Shown here in pieces: positions 8,885 to 17,826 of a stretch of DNA of 64,000 bases. Within the stretch, counting starts at the first letter, position 1. Every line of letters starts with the position of its first letter. The notes under the pieces were generated by a model. That model made no database searches. It had not been told where the DNA came from and was given only the letters and a program-made list of their open reading frames with translations. The DNA is from Variovorax paradoxus (GTDB taxonomy: Bacteria > Pseudomonadota > Gammaproteobacteria > Burkholderiales > Burkholderiaceae_C), in contig NZ_JAGGNW010000007.1 of NCBI RefSeq assembly GCF_018614875.1, forward strand, positions 62,001-126,000, given 5' to 3'. Both the position numbers and the translations under genes were made by a program.

Positions 8885-10537
8885 TCACCGTTTCGGACGA
8901 ATTCGATAGATCGCGTTGTTCCGGTCGGCGGCCATGTAGATGCTTCCATCGGCGCCCACCGCGACCCCGGTGACCACATAGGGCGGCGGCAGGCCCGGTC
9001 CCGCGGCCAGCCCGATCGGCAGGTTTTCCGCCACGGTGCGGCGCGAGCCATTGGCGGGATCGATCTCCACCAGCCGGCGCGCCGCGCTTTCGGCCACGAT
9101 GAAGCTGCCCCACGGCGTCTGCGCCACGCCCTCCGGGAGCGCCAGGCCTTCGGCAATGGCGCGCAGCGGCGCGCTGGCATCGAGCGGAATGCGGATCAGC
9201 TTGCCGGTGGCCTCGGTGACATAGAGCGCGCCGTCCCGGCCGACGATCATCTGCACCGGCCCGCCCAGTCCGCTGGCGAGCACCTGCTTCTCCGCAAAAT
9301 GAGCGCCACGTGCGCGGGTGATGCTGCCGGTGGCGATCTCGGCATAGATCACGCTGCCGTCGGCCATGGGCATGGCGTCGAACGGCGCCTTCAGGCCGTG
9401 GATGGTTTCGACGGTCCGCAGCGTCTGGCGGTCGACCAGCTGCACCGTGCCGGTGAACCACGAGCTCAGCGCGAAGCGCGTGCCCGACAGGCCGATGGCG
9501 AACGGATAGTCGAGCTCCGGATCGCGCTGCATGCGGAACACGTCACGCACTTCGCCCGTGCGCACATCCACCTGCCGGAAGCCGAACACGTCGGCCACCC
9601 ACAGGGTGTTGCCTTCGATCTTGAGCCCCGCCGGCGTCGCGAGCTTGCCGCTGGTGAGCGTGCGCAGCGCGCCGGTGGCGGGGTTGAAGGCCTGCACTTC
9701 GTTGTTGGCCATGTTCGAGACGTAGATCGTGCCGTCCGATGCGATGGCCAGGTTGTCGAGCGAGGGGCGCAGCTGCTTCGCGACGGTCTTGCGGCCGGTG
9801 GCCAGGTCCACCCGCACCAGTTCGCCGCTGCGCGCATCGACCACCCAGAGGTTGCCCTTGCCGTCGAGATTGGCCGCTGCGGGAATCTTGAAGCCGTCGG
9901 CGATCACGGTCATGCTGCCGTTCGCGGGATCGATCTTCACGACCTGGCCCTTGAACCACAGCGGCCCGTAGAGCATGCCGTCGGGGCCGACCTCGAAGCC
10001 GTTGAAGCCGCCCAGGTCCTTCTTGATGAGCCGCGGCGGCTTCTGGCCCGCGCGGTCGATCTCCCAGAGCGCATCGCCCAGGAACACCTGCGAGGCGTAG
10101 AGCTTGCCGCTGCTGCGGTCGAAGTCCAGCGAGTTGAGGCCGGGCAGGCCCTTGGCGAGCACGCGCATCGGCGCGCCGTCGCTCTCGCGGTAGCGCAGCA
10201 TGCCCATCAGGTAGTTGGTCCATGCCAGCTCGCCCTTGGGGCCGACCGCGATGTCGTCGGCCTGGCCCTCGGGCGCGTCGATCAGGACCTTGGCCGCGCC
10301 GGTGCTGCGGTCGACCTCCCACAGTGTGTTGCCGAGCACCGAGCCCGCCAGCAGGCGGCCCTTCTGGTCGATCGCCAGGCCGTGCACGCCGGCGAACGAG
10401 GACGGCGCGACCAGCACTTCGGGCTCGGACCACGAGGCGGGCCGGGTGGGCGGCGGCGGCGGTGCGACGGTGCCGCAGGCGCCCAGCAGGGCGAGCATGG
10501 CGAGCAGTGCGGCGGCGCGGAGCGGGCGGCGGGGCAT
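8885..10537 (-). CDS. Exported beta-propeller lipoprotein (SMP-30/NHL-like)
   Basis: A 550-residue protein with a lipoprotein signal (LLGA then Cys21) and a proline-rich linker. It is then filled with propeller blades of the form DGxxYxxxxxxxxIxxxDP (for example ADGSIYMAADRNNAIYRI near the end). The blades resemble SMP-30/gluconolactonase and NHL/YVTN repeats; I count about ten, enough for two propellers. It should sit in the periplasm anchored to a membrane. No catalytic residues could be assigned, so lactonase activity is only one possibility; ligand or protein binding is another. It is followed on the same strand by the MHYT gene after about 140 bases and preceded by DUF445 across about 40 bases. 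Confidence 0.8.
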   Translation of the reverse strand: MPRRPLRAAALLAMLALLGACGTVAPPPPPTRPASWSEPEVLVAPSSFAGVHGLAIDQKGRLLAGSVLGNTLWEVDRSTGAAKVLIDAPEGQADDIAVGPKGELAWTNYLMGMLRYRESDGAPMRVLAKGLPGLNSLDFDRSSGKLYASQVFLGDALWEIDRAGQKPPRLIKKDLGGFNGFEVGPDGMLYGPLWFKGQVVKIDPANGSMTVIADGFKIPAAANLDGKGNLWVVDARSGELVRVDLATGRKTVAKQLRPSLDNLAIASDGTIYVSNMANNEVQAFNPATGALRTLTSGKLATPAGLKIEGNTLWVADVFGFRQVDVRTGEVRDVFRMQRDPELDYPFAIGLSGTRFALSSWFTGTVQLVDRQTLRTVETIHGLKAPFDAMPMADGSVIYAEIATGSITRARGAHFAEKQVLASGLGGPVQMIVGRDGALYVTEATGKLIRIPLDASAPLRAIAEGLALPEGVAQTPWGSFIVAESAARRLVEIDPANGSRRTVAENLPIGLAAGPGLPPPYVVTGVAVGADGSIYMAADRNNAIYRIRPKR

Positions 10538-10576
10538 GGCTTCTCTCCTTCTTGTGGATGCGCGAGCAGTCTAGAT

Positions 10577-11800
10577 TCACCCGCGCAGAAGCTGTGTCAC
10601 CGTGTGGATCGAAAGGCCCACCAGCCCGCCCACCAGGGTGCCGTTGATCCGGATGAACTGCAGGTCGCGCCCGATGTGGCGCTCCAGCTCGTCGGTCATC
10701 TCGCTGGCGTTCCATTCGCCGACCCGCTCCTCGATGTAGCGGCGGATGTCCTCGCGGTAGCGCTCGATGGCCAGCGGCGCGGCCGCCTCGATCTGCTCGT
10801 TGATCCAGTGGCGGATCGCGTCGTCGGCCTGCAGCCGCGTGCCCAGCGCGCCCGCCATCGACGCGATGCGCTGGCGGATCGTGGAGTCGCTCCGGCCGAG
10901 ATCGTCATGCAGCCAGGCCAGCAGTTCGCCCCAGATGCCGTGCAGGTAGTCGCCGAGCGCGGGATGCGCCATCAGCTCGGCGCGTATCTGCTCGCCGCGC
11001 TGCCGGAACTCGGGGTCGAGCTTGAGCCGCACCACGAAGTCGTCGACGAAATGGTCGAAGCGCCTGCGCATCGGGTGCTCGGGCTCGGCCGCCAGTTCGG
11101 CGATGGTGCGCGCCACGGCGGCCACGATCTTGCGCGTGGCGAGCTTGGCTGCCACCTGGTCCAGGCCCACGTAGCGCAGCGTCTTGATCTCGCGCGCGAT
11201 GGCTTCCGTGATGTGCGCCTGCATCTCCTCGCCTTCGAGCAGGCCGGCCACCTGCTGCAGCACGTCGTCGAGCAGCGCCTGGTGGCGTCCGCCGGCCGTG
11301 AGCGCGTCGAGCGCCTGGCCCATCAGCCGCGAAAGATCGATCTTCTCGAGGCCCGCCGCGGCGGCGCGTCCCATGAAGCCGCGCACGCGTTCGTCGTCGA
11401 ATGCGCCGAGCCCGTAGCGCGCGGCCGCCACGCCCCATTGGCCGAGCTTCTCGCCGCTGGCAGGCCGTGCCAGCCAGTCGGCGATGCGCCCGGCCGTGTC
11501 GAACTGCCGCAGCTTGGCGAGCACCTGCGCGGTGCTCAGGAAGTTGTTGCAGATGAAGCCCGCGAGCTTGGCGCCGATGCGGTCCTTGTTGCTCGGGATG
11601 ATCGCGGTGTGCGGAATCGGCAGGCCGAGCGGGCGCCGGAACAGGGCCACTACCGCGAACCAGTCGGCAATGGCGCCGACCATCGCGGCTTCGGCGAACG
11701 CGGCCACATAGCCCCAGGCCGGATGCTCGCCGTGCAGCGCGCTGGCCAGCGCATAGAGCAGCGCCGCCGCGCACAGCAAGCCGAGCGCGACGCGCTTCAT
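10577..11800 (-). CDS. DUF445 family membrane-anchored protein
   Basis: A protein of about 407 residues with N-terminal membrane helices (VALGLLCAAALLYALASAL and a second around AMVGAIADWFAVVALF) and a C-terminal helix at VGGLVGLSIHTVTQLL. The DUF445 hallmarks GAIADWFAVVALFRRPLGLPIPHTAIIP and KDRIGAKLAGFI are present; the long middle is helical and may coil. The function is unknown. It follows the argE-like gene; I chose the ATG 25 bases after that stop, but a TTG 51 bases earlier would overlap argE and give 424 residues. Tight spacing implies translational coupling. Confidence 0.83.
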   Translation of the reverse strand: MKRVALGLLCAAALLYALASALHGEHPAWGYVAAFAEAAMVGAIADWFAVVALFRRPLGLPIPHTAIIPSNKDRIGAKLAGFICNNFLSTAQVLAKLRQFDTAGRIADWLARPASGEKLGQWGVAAARYGLGAFDDERVRGFMGRAAAAGLEKIDLSRLMGQALDALTAGGRHQALLDDVLQQVAGLLEGEEMQAHITEAIAREIKTLRYVGLDQVAAKLATRKIVAAVARTIAELAAEPEHPMRRRFDHFVDDFVVRLKLDPEFRQRGEQIRAELMAHPALGDYLHGIWGELLAWLHDDLGRSDSTIRQRIASMAGALGTRLQADDAIRHWINEQIEAAAPLAIERYREDIRRYIEERVGEWNASEMTDELERHIGRDLQFIRINGTLVGGLVGLSIHTVTQLLRG

Positions 11801-11825
11801 GCGCTGCAGCGCGTTGTTGTCGCCG

Positions 11826-12992
11826 TCAGCCAATGCTCGGGGTGGACGCAAGGCGTTCCATGAACAGCTCGCAGCGGGCCAGCTGCTCGAGGCTCACGAA
11901 CTCGTCGGGCTGGTGCGCCTGCTCGATGCTGCCGGGGCCGCACACCACGGTGGGGATGCCGGCGTTCTTGAACAGGCCCGCCTCGGTGCCGAAGGCCACC
12001 AGCGTGGTGCGCTCTTCGCCCGCAAGGCGCTGGGCCAGCCGCGTGACCGGATCGCCGGCCGCGCCAAGGAAGCTCGGAATCTCGCAGATGGTCTCGAAGC
12101 GGAAGCCGGCGTCGGGCGACACCCTCTTCATCGAGCTTTCGAGGCTGCCCGCATAGGAGACGACCTCGTCCTGCATCTTCCTGGCGTCGGCGGTGGGCAG
12201 GTCACGGAATTCATAACGGAACTCGGCATCGCGCGGCACCACGTTGTCGGCGATGCCGCCGTGGAACTGGCCCACGCTCGCGGTGCTGAAGGGCACGTCG
12301 AAGCCCTCGTAGCGCGGCTCGCTGCGCTCGAAATCTTCGGCCATGTCGCGCACCTTGCCGACCACGCGCGCCGCCATCTCGATGGCATTGACCGAGTGCG
12401 GCGTGAGCGACGAATGCGCCTCCTTGCCGCGCACGCAGCACTTGTAGCGGTACACGCCCTTGTGCGCGATGGCCGGCACCATGCTGGTGGGTTCGCCCAC
12501 GATGCAGGCGAGCGGCTTGATGCCGGCGTCGCGCATGTCGGCAATGAGTTCCTTCACGCCGAAGCAGCCGATCTCTTCTTCATAGCTGAACGCGAAATGC
12601 ACCGCGAACGGCGAGTCGCTTTCGAGGAAGCGACCGGCATGGGACAACGCAATCGCAATGAAGCTCTTCATGTCGGCCGAGCCGCGTCCGTAGAGCCGCT
12701 CGTGCTGCACCGTGGCGGAGAGCGGATCGACGCTCCAGTTTTGCCCGTCCCACGGCACCGTGTCGGTGTGCCCCGAAATGATCACGCCGGCCGGCTTGCC
12801 TTCGCCCAGCGTGGCGAACAGGTTGGCCTTGGTGCGCTCGGCGTTGTAGGTGATGCGGCTCTTCACGCCCAGCGCGGCCAGGTGGCTTTGCGCCAGGTCG
12901 ATCAGCTGGAGGTTGCTGTTCGCGCTGATGGTGTTCATGCGCACCAGCGCCTGGGCCAGCGCGAGGCTTTGGGGGGAAAGCGTGTGGGACAT
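11826..12992 (-). CDS. argE: Acetylornithine deacetylase-type M20 peptidase (ArgE)
   Basis: A 388-residue M20A metallohydrolase. Metal and catalytic motifs are SGHTDTVPWDG (His75, Asp77), GRGSADMKSF (Asp107), SYEEEIGCFG (general base Glu about 139) and EPTSM. A dimerisation domain follows, with the HSSLTPHSVNAI motif. It matches ArgE (about 385 residues), which releases ornithine from N-acetylornithine in the cytoplasm. Many Burkholderiales make ornithine through ArgJ instead, so a related acyl-amino-acid substrate is possible. The start MSHTLSPQS has GGGAGA about nine bases upstream; an ATG nine bases earlier is too close to it. It diverges from the glycerophosphodiesterase gene. Confidence 0.85.
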   Translation of the reverse strand: MSHTLSPQSLALAQALVRMNTISANSNLQLIDLAQSHLAALGVKSRITYNAERTKANLFATLGEGKPAGVIISGHTDTVPWDGQNWSVDPLSATVQHERLYGRGSADMKSFIAIALSHAGRFLESDSPFAVHFAFSYEEEIGCFGVKELIADMRDAGIKPLACIVGEPTSMVPAIAHKGVYRYKCCVRGKEAHSSLTPHSVNAIEMAARVVGKVRDMAEDFERSEPRYEGFDVPFSTASVGQFHGGIADNVVPRDAEFRYEFRDLPTADARKMQDEVVSYAGSLESSMKRVSPDAGFRFETICEIPSFLGAAGDPVTRLAQRLAGEERTTLVAFGTEAGLFKNAGIPTVVCGPGSIEQAHQPDEFVSLEQLARCELFMERLASTPSIG

Positions 12993-13094
12993 GCAACACA
13001 TTCTCCCGGAAGTCGGCACGGTGCGTGCATGGATGCCTTGGCTGTCACCCGGAGCAGCTACCCTGCCATTCTTTTGGACGGAGAAACGAAGACC

Positions 13095-14282
13095 ATGCGC
13101 ACCCTTCAGATCGCCTTGACCGCCACGGCCGCCCTCTGCATCGCGGCCTGCAGCACCACCGGCCCGGGGAACAAGCTGCTGACGCTCGACGGCAAGCCGC
13201 CGCTGGTCATTGCGCACCGCGGCGCCTCGGGCTACTTGCCGGAAGAGACGCTCGAAGCCTATGCGCGCGCCATCGAACTCGGCGCCGACGTGATCGAGAT
13301 GGACCTGGTCTCCACCAAGGACGGCGTGCTCATCGCCCGCCATGACCCCAACCTGGCCATCAGCACCGACGTGGCGAAGCATCCGCGCTTCGCCTCGCGC
13401 AAGAAGACCATCAAGGTCGACGGCGAAACCCAGACCGGCTGGTTCAGCAACGACTTCACGCTGGCCGAGATCAAGACGCTGGGCGGCATCTCGACCGACG
13501 CCGAGCGGCCGCAGGAATTCAACGGCAGGTTCAAGATTCCCACCTTCCAGGAGATCATCGATTTCGCCAAGGCCAAATCGAAGGAAACCGGCCGCACCAT
13601 CGCGATCTATCCCGAAACCAAGAACCCGACCTACTTCCGCGAGCTGGGGCTGCCGATGGAGGACAAGGTCATCGCCGCCATCGAGGCCGCCGGCTGGAAC
13701 AGCAAGACCGCGCCCATCTACGTGCAGTCCTTCGAGCCCGGCAGCCTCAAGTACATGAAGAGCAAGGGCCTGAACACCCGGCTCATCCAGCTGATCGACG
13801 GCGACAGCGTCGACCTGAAGACCGGCGCCGTGACCTTCGCCGTGCCGAGCGACCGCCCCTACGACTGGACCCAGGCCGGCGACAAGCGCAACTTCGACGC
13901 CATGGTCACGCCCGCCGGCTTGGCCGAGATCAAGACCTATGCCGACGGCATCGGCCCGTGGAAGCGCTACATCGTGAGCATCAAGGGCACCATCGGCGCC
14001 GACGGCAAGCCGGTGGACGTCAACAAGGACGGCAAGGTCAATGATGCCGACGCCACCTCGACGGCACCCACCACGCTGATCGCCGATGCGCACAAGGCGG
14101 GCCTGTTCGTGCACCCGTTCACCTTCCGCAATGAATCGCGCCGCCTGGCGGCCGACTACAACAAGGACGGCAAGAGCGAATACGGCGTGTACTACAAGCT
14201 CGGCGTGGACGGCGTGTTCACCGATTTCACCGACACCGCGCTGGCCGCGCGCGCCGACTACCTGAAGAGCATCGGCCGCTGA
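13095..14282 (+). CDS. glpQ: Secreted glycerophosphodiester phosphodiesterase lipoprotein
   Basis: A 395-residue GDPD. A lipobox (CIAA then Cys19) suggests a periplasmic lipoprotein. The TIM-barrel active site begins IAHRGASGYLPEET, then EMDL and ARHDPNL, the usual His/Glu/Asp/His metal and catalytic set. The length and the SFEPGSLKYMK segment resemble the GlpQ type, which yields glycerol-3-phosphate from deacylated phospholipids. Unusually, an EF-hand or dockerin-like loop, DVNKDGKVNDAD, begins at residue 308 and a second partial loop, DYNKDGK, at 354, suggesting bound calcium. GGAGAAACG precedes the ATG. No glpT transporter is adjacent. Confidence 0.88.
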   Translation: MRTLQIALTATAALCIAACSTTGPGNKLLTLDGKPPLVIAHRGASGYLPEETLEAYARAIELGADVIEMDLVSTKDGVLIARHDPNLAISTDVAKHPRFASRKKTIKVDGETQTGWFSNDFTLAEIKTLGGISTDAERPQEFNGRFKIPTFQEIIDFAKAKSKETGRTIAIYPETKNPTYFRELGLPMEDKVIAAIEAAGWNSKTAPIYVQSFEPGSLKYMKSKGLNTRLIQLIDGDSVDLKTGAVTFAVPSDRPYDWTQAGDKRNFDAMVTPAGLAEIKTYADGIGPWKRYIVSIKGTIGADGKPVDVNKDGKVNDADATSTAPTTLIADAHKAGLFVHPFTFRNESRRLAADYNKDGKSEYGVYYKLGVDGVFTDFTDTALAARADYLKSIGR

Positions 14283-14311
14283 CACGAAGTGCGCGTAGCC
14301 TGGGGGCGAGC
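14281..14311. repeat. Repeat A, 3' fragment
   Basis: GACACGAAGTGCGCGTAGCC and the following GGGGGCGAG match the distal third of repeat A (copies at 24913 and 49578). The hairpin core is missing. It begins within the stop codon of the phosphodiesterase gene. Confidence 0.7.
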
Positions 14312-14330
14312 TTTTGCATAGACTGTGCCC

Positions 14331-15533
14331 ATGAAACTCATCGATTCGCTCGTCACGCAGGCGGCCGGCATCGCCGCCGTCCGGCGTGACCTCCACGCCC
14401 ACCCCGAACTTTGCTTCCAGGAAGTCCGCACCGCCGATGTGGTGGCAGGCAAGCTCACCGAATGGGGTATTCCCATCCACCGTGGCCTGGGCACCACCGG
14501 CGTGGTCGGCATCGTCAAGAACGGCACCAGCCACCGCGCCGTGGGCCTGCGCGCCGACATGGACGCGCTGCCCGTCACCGAGCTCAACACCTTCGCCCAT
14601 GCCAGCAAGCACCACGGCAAGATGCACGCCTGCGGGCACGACGGCCACACCGCCATGCTGCTGGCCGCGGCGCAGCATCTCGCGAAGCACCGCAATTTCG
14701 ACGGCACCGTCTACCTGATCTTCCAGCCGGCCGAAGAGGGCGGCGGCGGCGCCCGCGAGATGATCAAGGAAGGGCTCTTCGAGCAGTTCCCGATGGACGC
14801 TGTCTTCGGCATGCACAACTGGCCCGGCATGAAGGCCGGCCAGTTCGCGGTGAGCCCGGGGCCGGTGATGGCGTCGGGCAACAAGTTCTACGTCAACGTG
14901 ATCGGCAAGGGCGGCCATGCCGCGCTGCCGCAGACCGGTATCGACCCGGTGCCGATCGCCTGCGAGATCGTGCAGGCCTTCCAGACCATTCTCACGCGCA
15001 AGATGAAGCCGACCGACTCGGCCGTGATCTCGGTCACCACCATCCATGCCGGCGAAACCAACAACGTGATCCCCGACAACTGCGAGCTGACGGGCACGGT
15101 GCGCACCTTCTCGATCGAAGTGCTCGACATGATCGAGGCCCGCATGAGGCAGATCGCCGAGCACATCTGCGCCGCGCACGACGCGAGCTGCGACTTCCGC
15201 TTCGAGCGCTACTACCCGCCCACCATCAACACCGAGGCCGAGGCCGACTTCGCGCGCCGCGTGATGGGCGGCATCGTCGGCCCCGAGAACGTGCTGCGGC
15301 AGGAAGCCGCCATGACTTCCGAAGACTTCGCCTTCATGCTGCAGGCCAAGCCCGGCGCCTACGCCTTCATCGGCAACGGCGACGGCACGCACCGCGACAT
15401 GCACCACGGCGAAGGCCCGTGCACGCTGCACAACGCGAGCTACGACTTCAACGACGACCTCATTCCCCTGGGCGCCACCTGCTGGGTGCAATTGGCCGAG
15501 CAGTTCCTGAAGCCCGGGGGAGCGGCGCCTTGA
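14331..15533 (+). CDS. M20D amidohydrolase (hippurate hydrolase / HipO-like)
   Basis: A 400-residue M20D peptidase. Zinc-binding and catalytic residues are visible: HAHPEL, HACGHDGHTAM (Cys101, His103) and FQPAEEGGGGAREM (Glu135/136). VIGKGGHAALPQTGIDPV begins the lid domain, and TSEDFAFM lies near the end. Members split N-acyl or N-aryl amino acids such as hippurate, or indole-3-acetyl amino acids; the true substrate is not readable from the sequence. The ATG at MKLIDSLV is preferred over an upstream GTG. Its TGA overlaps the TTG start of the next gene, so the two enzymes are translationally coupled. Confidence 0.88.
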   Translation: MKLIDSLVTQAAGIAAVRRDLHAHPELCFQEVRTADVVAGKLTEWGIPIHRGLGTTGVVGIVKNGTSHRAVGLRADMDALPVTELNTFAHASKHHGKMHACGHDGHTAMLLAAAQHLAKHRNFDGTVYLIFQPAEEGGGGAREMIKEGLFEQFPMDAVFGMHNWPGMKAGQFAVSPGPVMASGNKFYVNVIGKGGHAALPQTGIDPVPIACEIVQAFQTILTRKMKPTDSAVISVTTIHAGETNNVIPDNCELTGTVRTFSIEVLDMIEARMRQIAEHICAAHDASCDFRFERYYPPTINTEAEADFARRVMGGIVGPENVLRQEAAMTSEDFAFMLQAKPGAYAFIGNGDGTHRDMHHGEGPCTLHNASYDFNDDLIPLGATCWVQLAEQFLKPGGAAP

Positions 15534-16624
15534 TCGGCATCGGCGAGGCGTTTTCGCCGCGCTACGCGCAGGCACGCCAGAAGTTCCTGCAGGCCTGCGT
15601 GGGCGCGGGCCTCGCGGTCGAGCCGCACGCGCATCCGGGCAAGGGCCGCGACGGCGAAGAGCTCTCGATGGACGTGGCGATCGACGGCGCAGCGAACGCC
15701 GAGCGCCTGCTGATCGTCTCCAGCGCCTGCCACGGCGTGGAGGGCCACTGCGGCAGCGGCGTGCAGGTGTTCGCGCTGCACGACGCCGAATGGCGCGAGA
15801 AGGCGCGGGCGCAGGGCGTGGCGGTGCTCTACCTGCATGCGCTCAACCCGCACGGTTTTTCGTACGGCCGGCGCGTCACGCAGGAGAACGTCGACCTGAA
15901 CCGCAACTTCGTCGATTTCTCGGAACCGCTTCCGGCCAACGAGCCCTACGCCAAGCTGCACCCGCTGCTCGTACCCGACACCTGGCCGCCCACGCCCGAG
16001 AACCAGGCCGCCATCGCGAAGTTGATCGACAAGCATGGCGCCACCGCCTACCAGGCGGCCGTCACCAGCGGGCAGTACCAATTCGAGGACGGCCTGTTCT
16101 TCGGCGGCAGGGCGCAGACCTGGAGCAACAAGACCTTGCGCGGCGTGCTGCGCCGGCATGCCGCAAGCGCGCATCGGCTGGCCTGGATCGACCTGCACAC
16201 GGGGCTCGGTCCGAACGGCCTCGGCGAGCGCATCTTTGCCTGCCGGGACGACAAGGCGGCCTATGCGCGTGCCAATGCCTGGTGGGGCACGCCCGCGGCG
16301 CCCGTCACCTCGATCTACGACGGGTCTTCCACCTCGGCCCTGCTGCGCGGCCTGATGTGGGATGCCGCATACCAGGAGTGCCCGCAGGCCGAGTACACCG
16401 GCATCGCGCTCGAATACGGCACGCTGCCGATGCTGGAAGTCCTGGCTGCCCTGCGCGCCGACCACTGGCTGCACAAGCACCCCGAGGCGCCGGCCGACCT
16501 GGCCGATGGCATCCGCGCGCGGATGCTCGAAGCCTTCTACACCGACACCGATGCCTGGCGCGGCCAGATCGTGAGCCAGGCCAGACAGGCGATGTTCCAG
16601 GCCGTCGACGGCCTGGGCGGCTGA
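15530..16624 (+). CDS. DUF2817 zinc peptidase-like protein (M14-related)
   Basis: A 364-residue protein of the DUF2817 family, which resembles M14 carboxypeptidases. The motif SSACHGVEGHCGSG near residue 65 carries likely zinc ligands His and Glu. NPHGFSYGRRVTQENVDLNRNF is the typical substrate-site segment, and WIDLHTGLGPNG supplies a further His. The start is a TTG in a TTGA overlap with the preceding stop, supported by a strong GGGGGAG ribosome site; no ATG fits. Coupling to an M20D amidohydrolase suggests joint processing of acylated peptides or amino acids, which is inference. It ends 16 bases from the convergent receptor gene. Confidence 0.84.
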   Translation: MIGIGEAFSPRYAQARQKFLQACVGAGLAVEPHAHPGKGRDGEELSMDVAIDGAANAERLLIVSSACHGVEGHCGSGVQVFALHDAEWREKARAQGVAVLYLHALNPHGFSYGRRVTQENVDLNRNFVDFSEPLPANEPYAKLHPLLVPDTWPPTPENQAAIAKLIDKHGATAYQAAVTSGQYQFEDGLFFGGRAQTWSNKTLRGVLRRHAASAHRLAWIDLHTGLGPNGLGERIFACRDDKAAYARANAWWGTPAAPVTSIYDGSSTSALLRGLMWDAAYQECPQAEYTGIALEYGTLPMLEVLAALRADHWLHKHPEAPADLADGIRARMLEAFYTDTDAWRGQIVSQARQAMFQAVDGLGG

Positions 16625-16640
16625 GCCCGGGCGCGGCGGA

Positions 16641-17768
16641 TCAGGTTCTTATTCGGCCGTCGGCAGCGATCATGGACAGCTCGACGAACTTCGATCCCAC
16701 GTGGTTCTTGGCCGAGAACGACACCTCGAAGCCGCCGAACTGCTGCCGGTCGATGCTTTCCAGTCCCACGATGAGGCCGTCGCGCGAGGCCTTGCCCGGC
16801 GCGCGGCGCAGGCCCTCGGTCAGCACCTTGGCGGCAAGGTAGCCCTCCAGGCTCGAGAAATTGGCGCTCGCGCCGGCCCCGGCCTTTTTCACCGCGTCGC
16901 TGAATTCGCGCGTGATCGCGTTGGCCGGGTTGTAGGGCGAGGGCACCACCTGCGTCACCATCACGCCCGCGCCCTCCTTGCCGAGCTCGTCGGCCAGCGC
17001 CTGGGTGCCCACGAAAGACACGTTGAAGAAGGTGCCGCCGTAGCCCGCCTTGCGCGCCTGGCGAATGAAGGCCGCGCAGGCCTTGTAGGCGCCCACCTGG
17101 ACCACCGCGTCGGGCCGCGCCGCCGTGATGCTTTTCACCGCCGACGCCACGTCGACCGAATTGCGCTCCACCGTGGCCAGCGCCACCGGCTTGAGTTCCT
17201 GCTGCGAGAGCGCCAGCGTGACGCCGTCGAGCCCGGCCTTGCCGTAGGCGTCGTTCTGGTAGAAGACCGCGATCTTCTTCAGGCCCAGGTGGGTGAGCTG
17301 CTTCACGATCAGCGCGGTCTCGTCGTTGTACGAGGCGCGCAGGTGGAACACGTTCCTGTGGAATGGTTCGCGCAGCGACATCGCGCCGGTGAAGGGCGCG
17401 ACGAAAGGCACCTTGTCCTTCACCGCGAGCGGCAGCGCCGCCATGCTGGTCGGCGTGCCGATGTAGCCGAAGAGCGCGAACACGTCCTCCTCGATCAGCT
17501 TTTGCGTGTTGGCGGCGCAGCGGTCGGGCTCATAGCCGTCGTCCAGATTCTTGATGACGACGTTGCGCCGGCCGGGCTGGGCGTTGTACTGGTCCAGGAA
17601 CAGCTTGGCGCCCTGGTGGAACTGGATGCCCAGCTGCGCGGCCGGGCCGGTGAAGGCCGCCGATTGGCCCAGCACGAGCGGCACGTCGCCCTGCGCCCGC
17701 GCCAATTGAAAGCCGCCGAGCGCCGCCGCGCCGGTGGCCAGGGAAAAATGTCTGCGATTGATCGCCAT
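16641..17768 (-). CDS. Orphan LivK-type periplasmic receptor
   Basis: A 375-residue type I periplasmic-binding protein (Peripla_BP_6). A signal peptide with a Tat-like RRHF motif ends near LARAQ. The mature part begins with the family stretch VPLVLGQSAAFTGPAAQLG. Further landmarks are DDGYEPDRCAANTQKLI and FALFGYIGTPTSMAALPL, typical of branched-chain amino acid or aromatic acid receptors. No permease or ATPase genes are adjacent, so it either feeds a remote liv system (one lies at 46-51 kb) or serves sensing. It diverges from the molybdopterin oxidoreductase gene across 58 bases. Confidence 0.88.
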   Translation of the reverse strand: MAINRRHFSLATGAAALGGFQLARAQGDVPLVLGQSAAFTGPAAQLGIQFHQGAKLFLDQYNAQPGRRNVVIKNLDDGYEPDRCAANTQKLIEEDVFALFGYIGTPTSMAALPLAVKDKVPFVAPFTGAMSLREPFHRNVFHLRASYNDETALIVKQLTHLGLKKIAVFYQNDAYGKAGLDGVTLALSQQELKPVALATVERNSVDVASAVKSITAARPDAVVQVGAYKACAAFIRQARKAGYGGTFFNVSFVGTQALADELGKEGAGVMVTQVVPSPYNPANAITREFSDAVKKAGAGASANFSSLEGYLAAKVLTEGLRRAPGKASRDGLIVGLESIDRQQFGGFEVSFSAKNHVGSKFVELSMIAADGRIRT

Positions 17769-17826
17769 GATGAAAACCTCCTTGCGCCTTGCCGCGCCTC
17801 TGCCTGGAAAACTTTAGACTTGCCGG

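Noticed and set aside
8831..11863. Plus-strand open frame of about 1,000 codons over the lipoprotein and DUF445 genes
   Set aside because: Composition is typical of a GC-rich shadow frame, and both minus-strand proteins have clear family motifs.
12993..15575. Apparent N-terminal extension of the argE-like frame through the phosphodiesterase and M20 genes
   Set aside because: The extension is antisense to two real genes; ArgE similarity begins exactly at the chosen ATG with a ribosome site.
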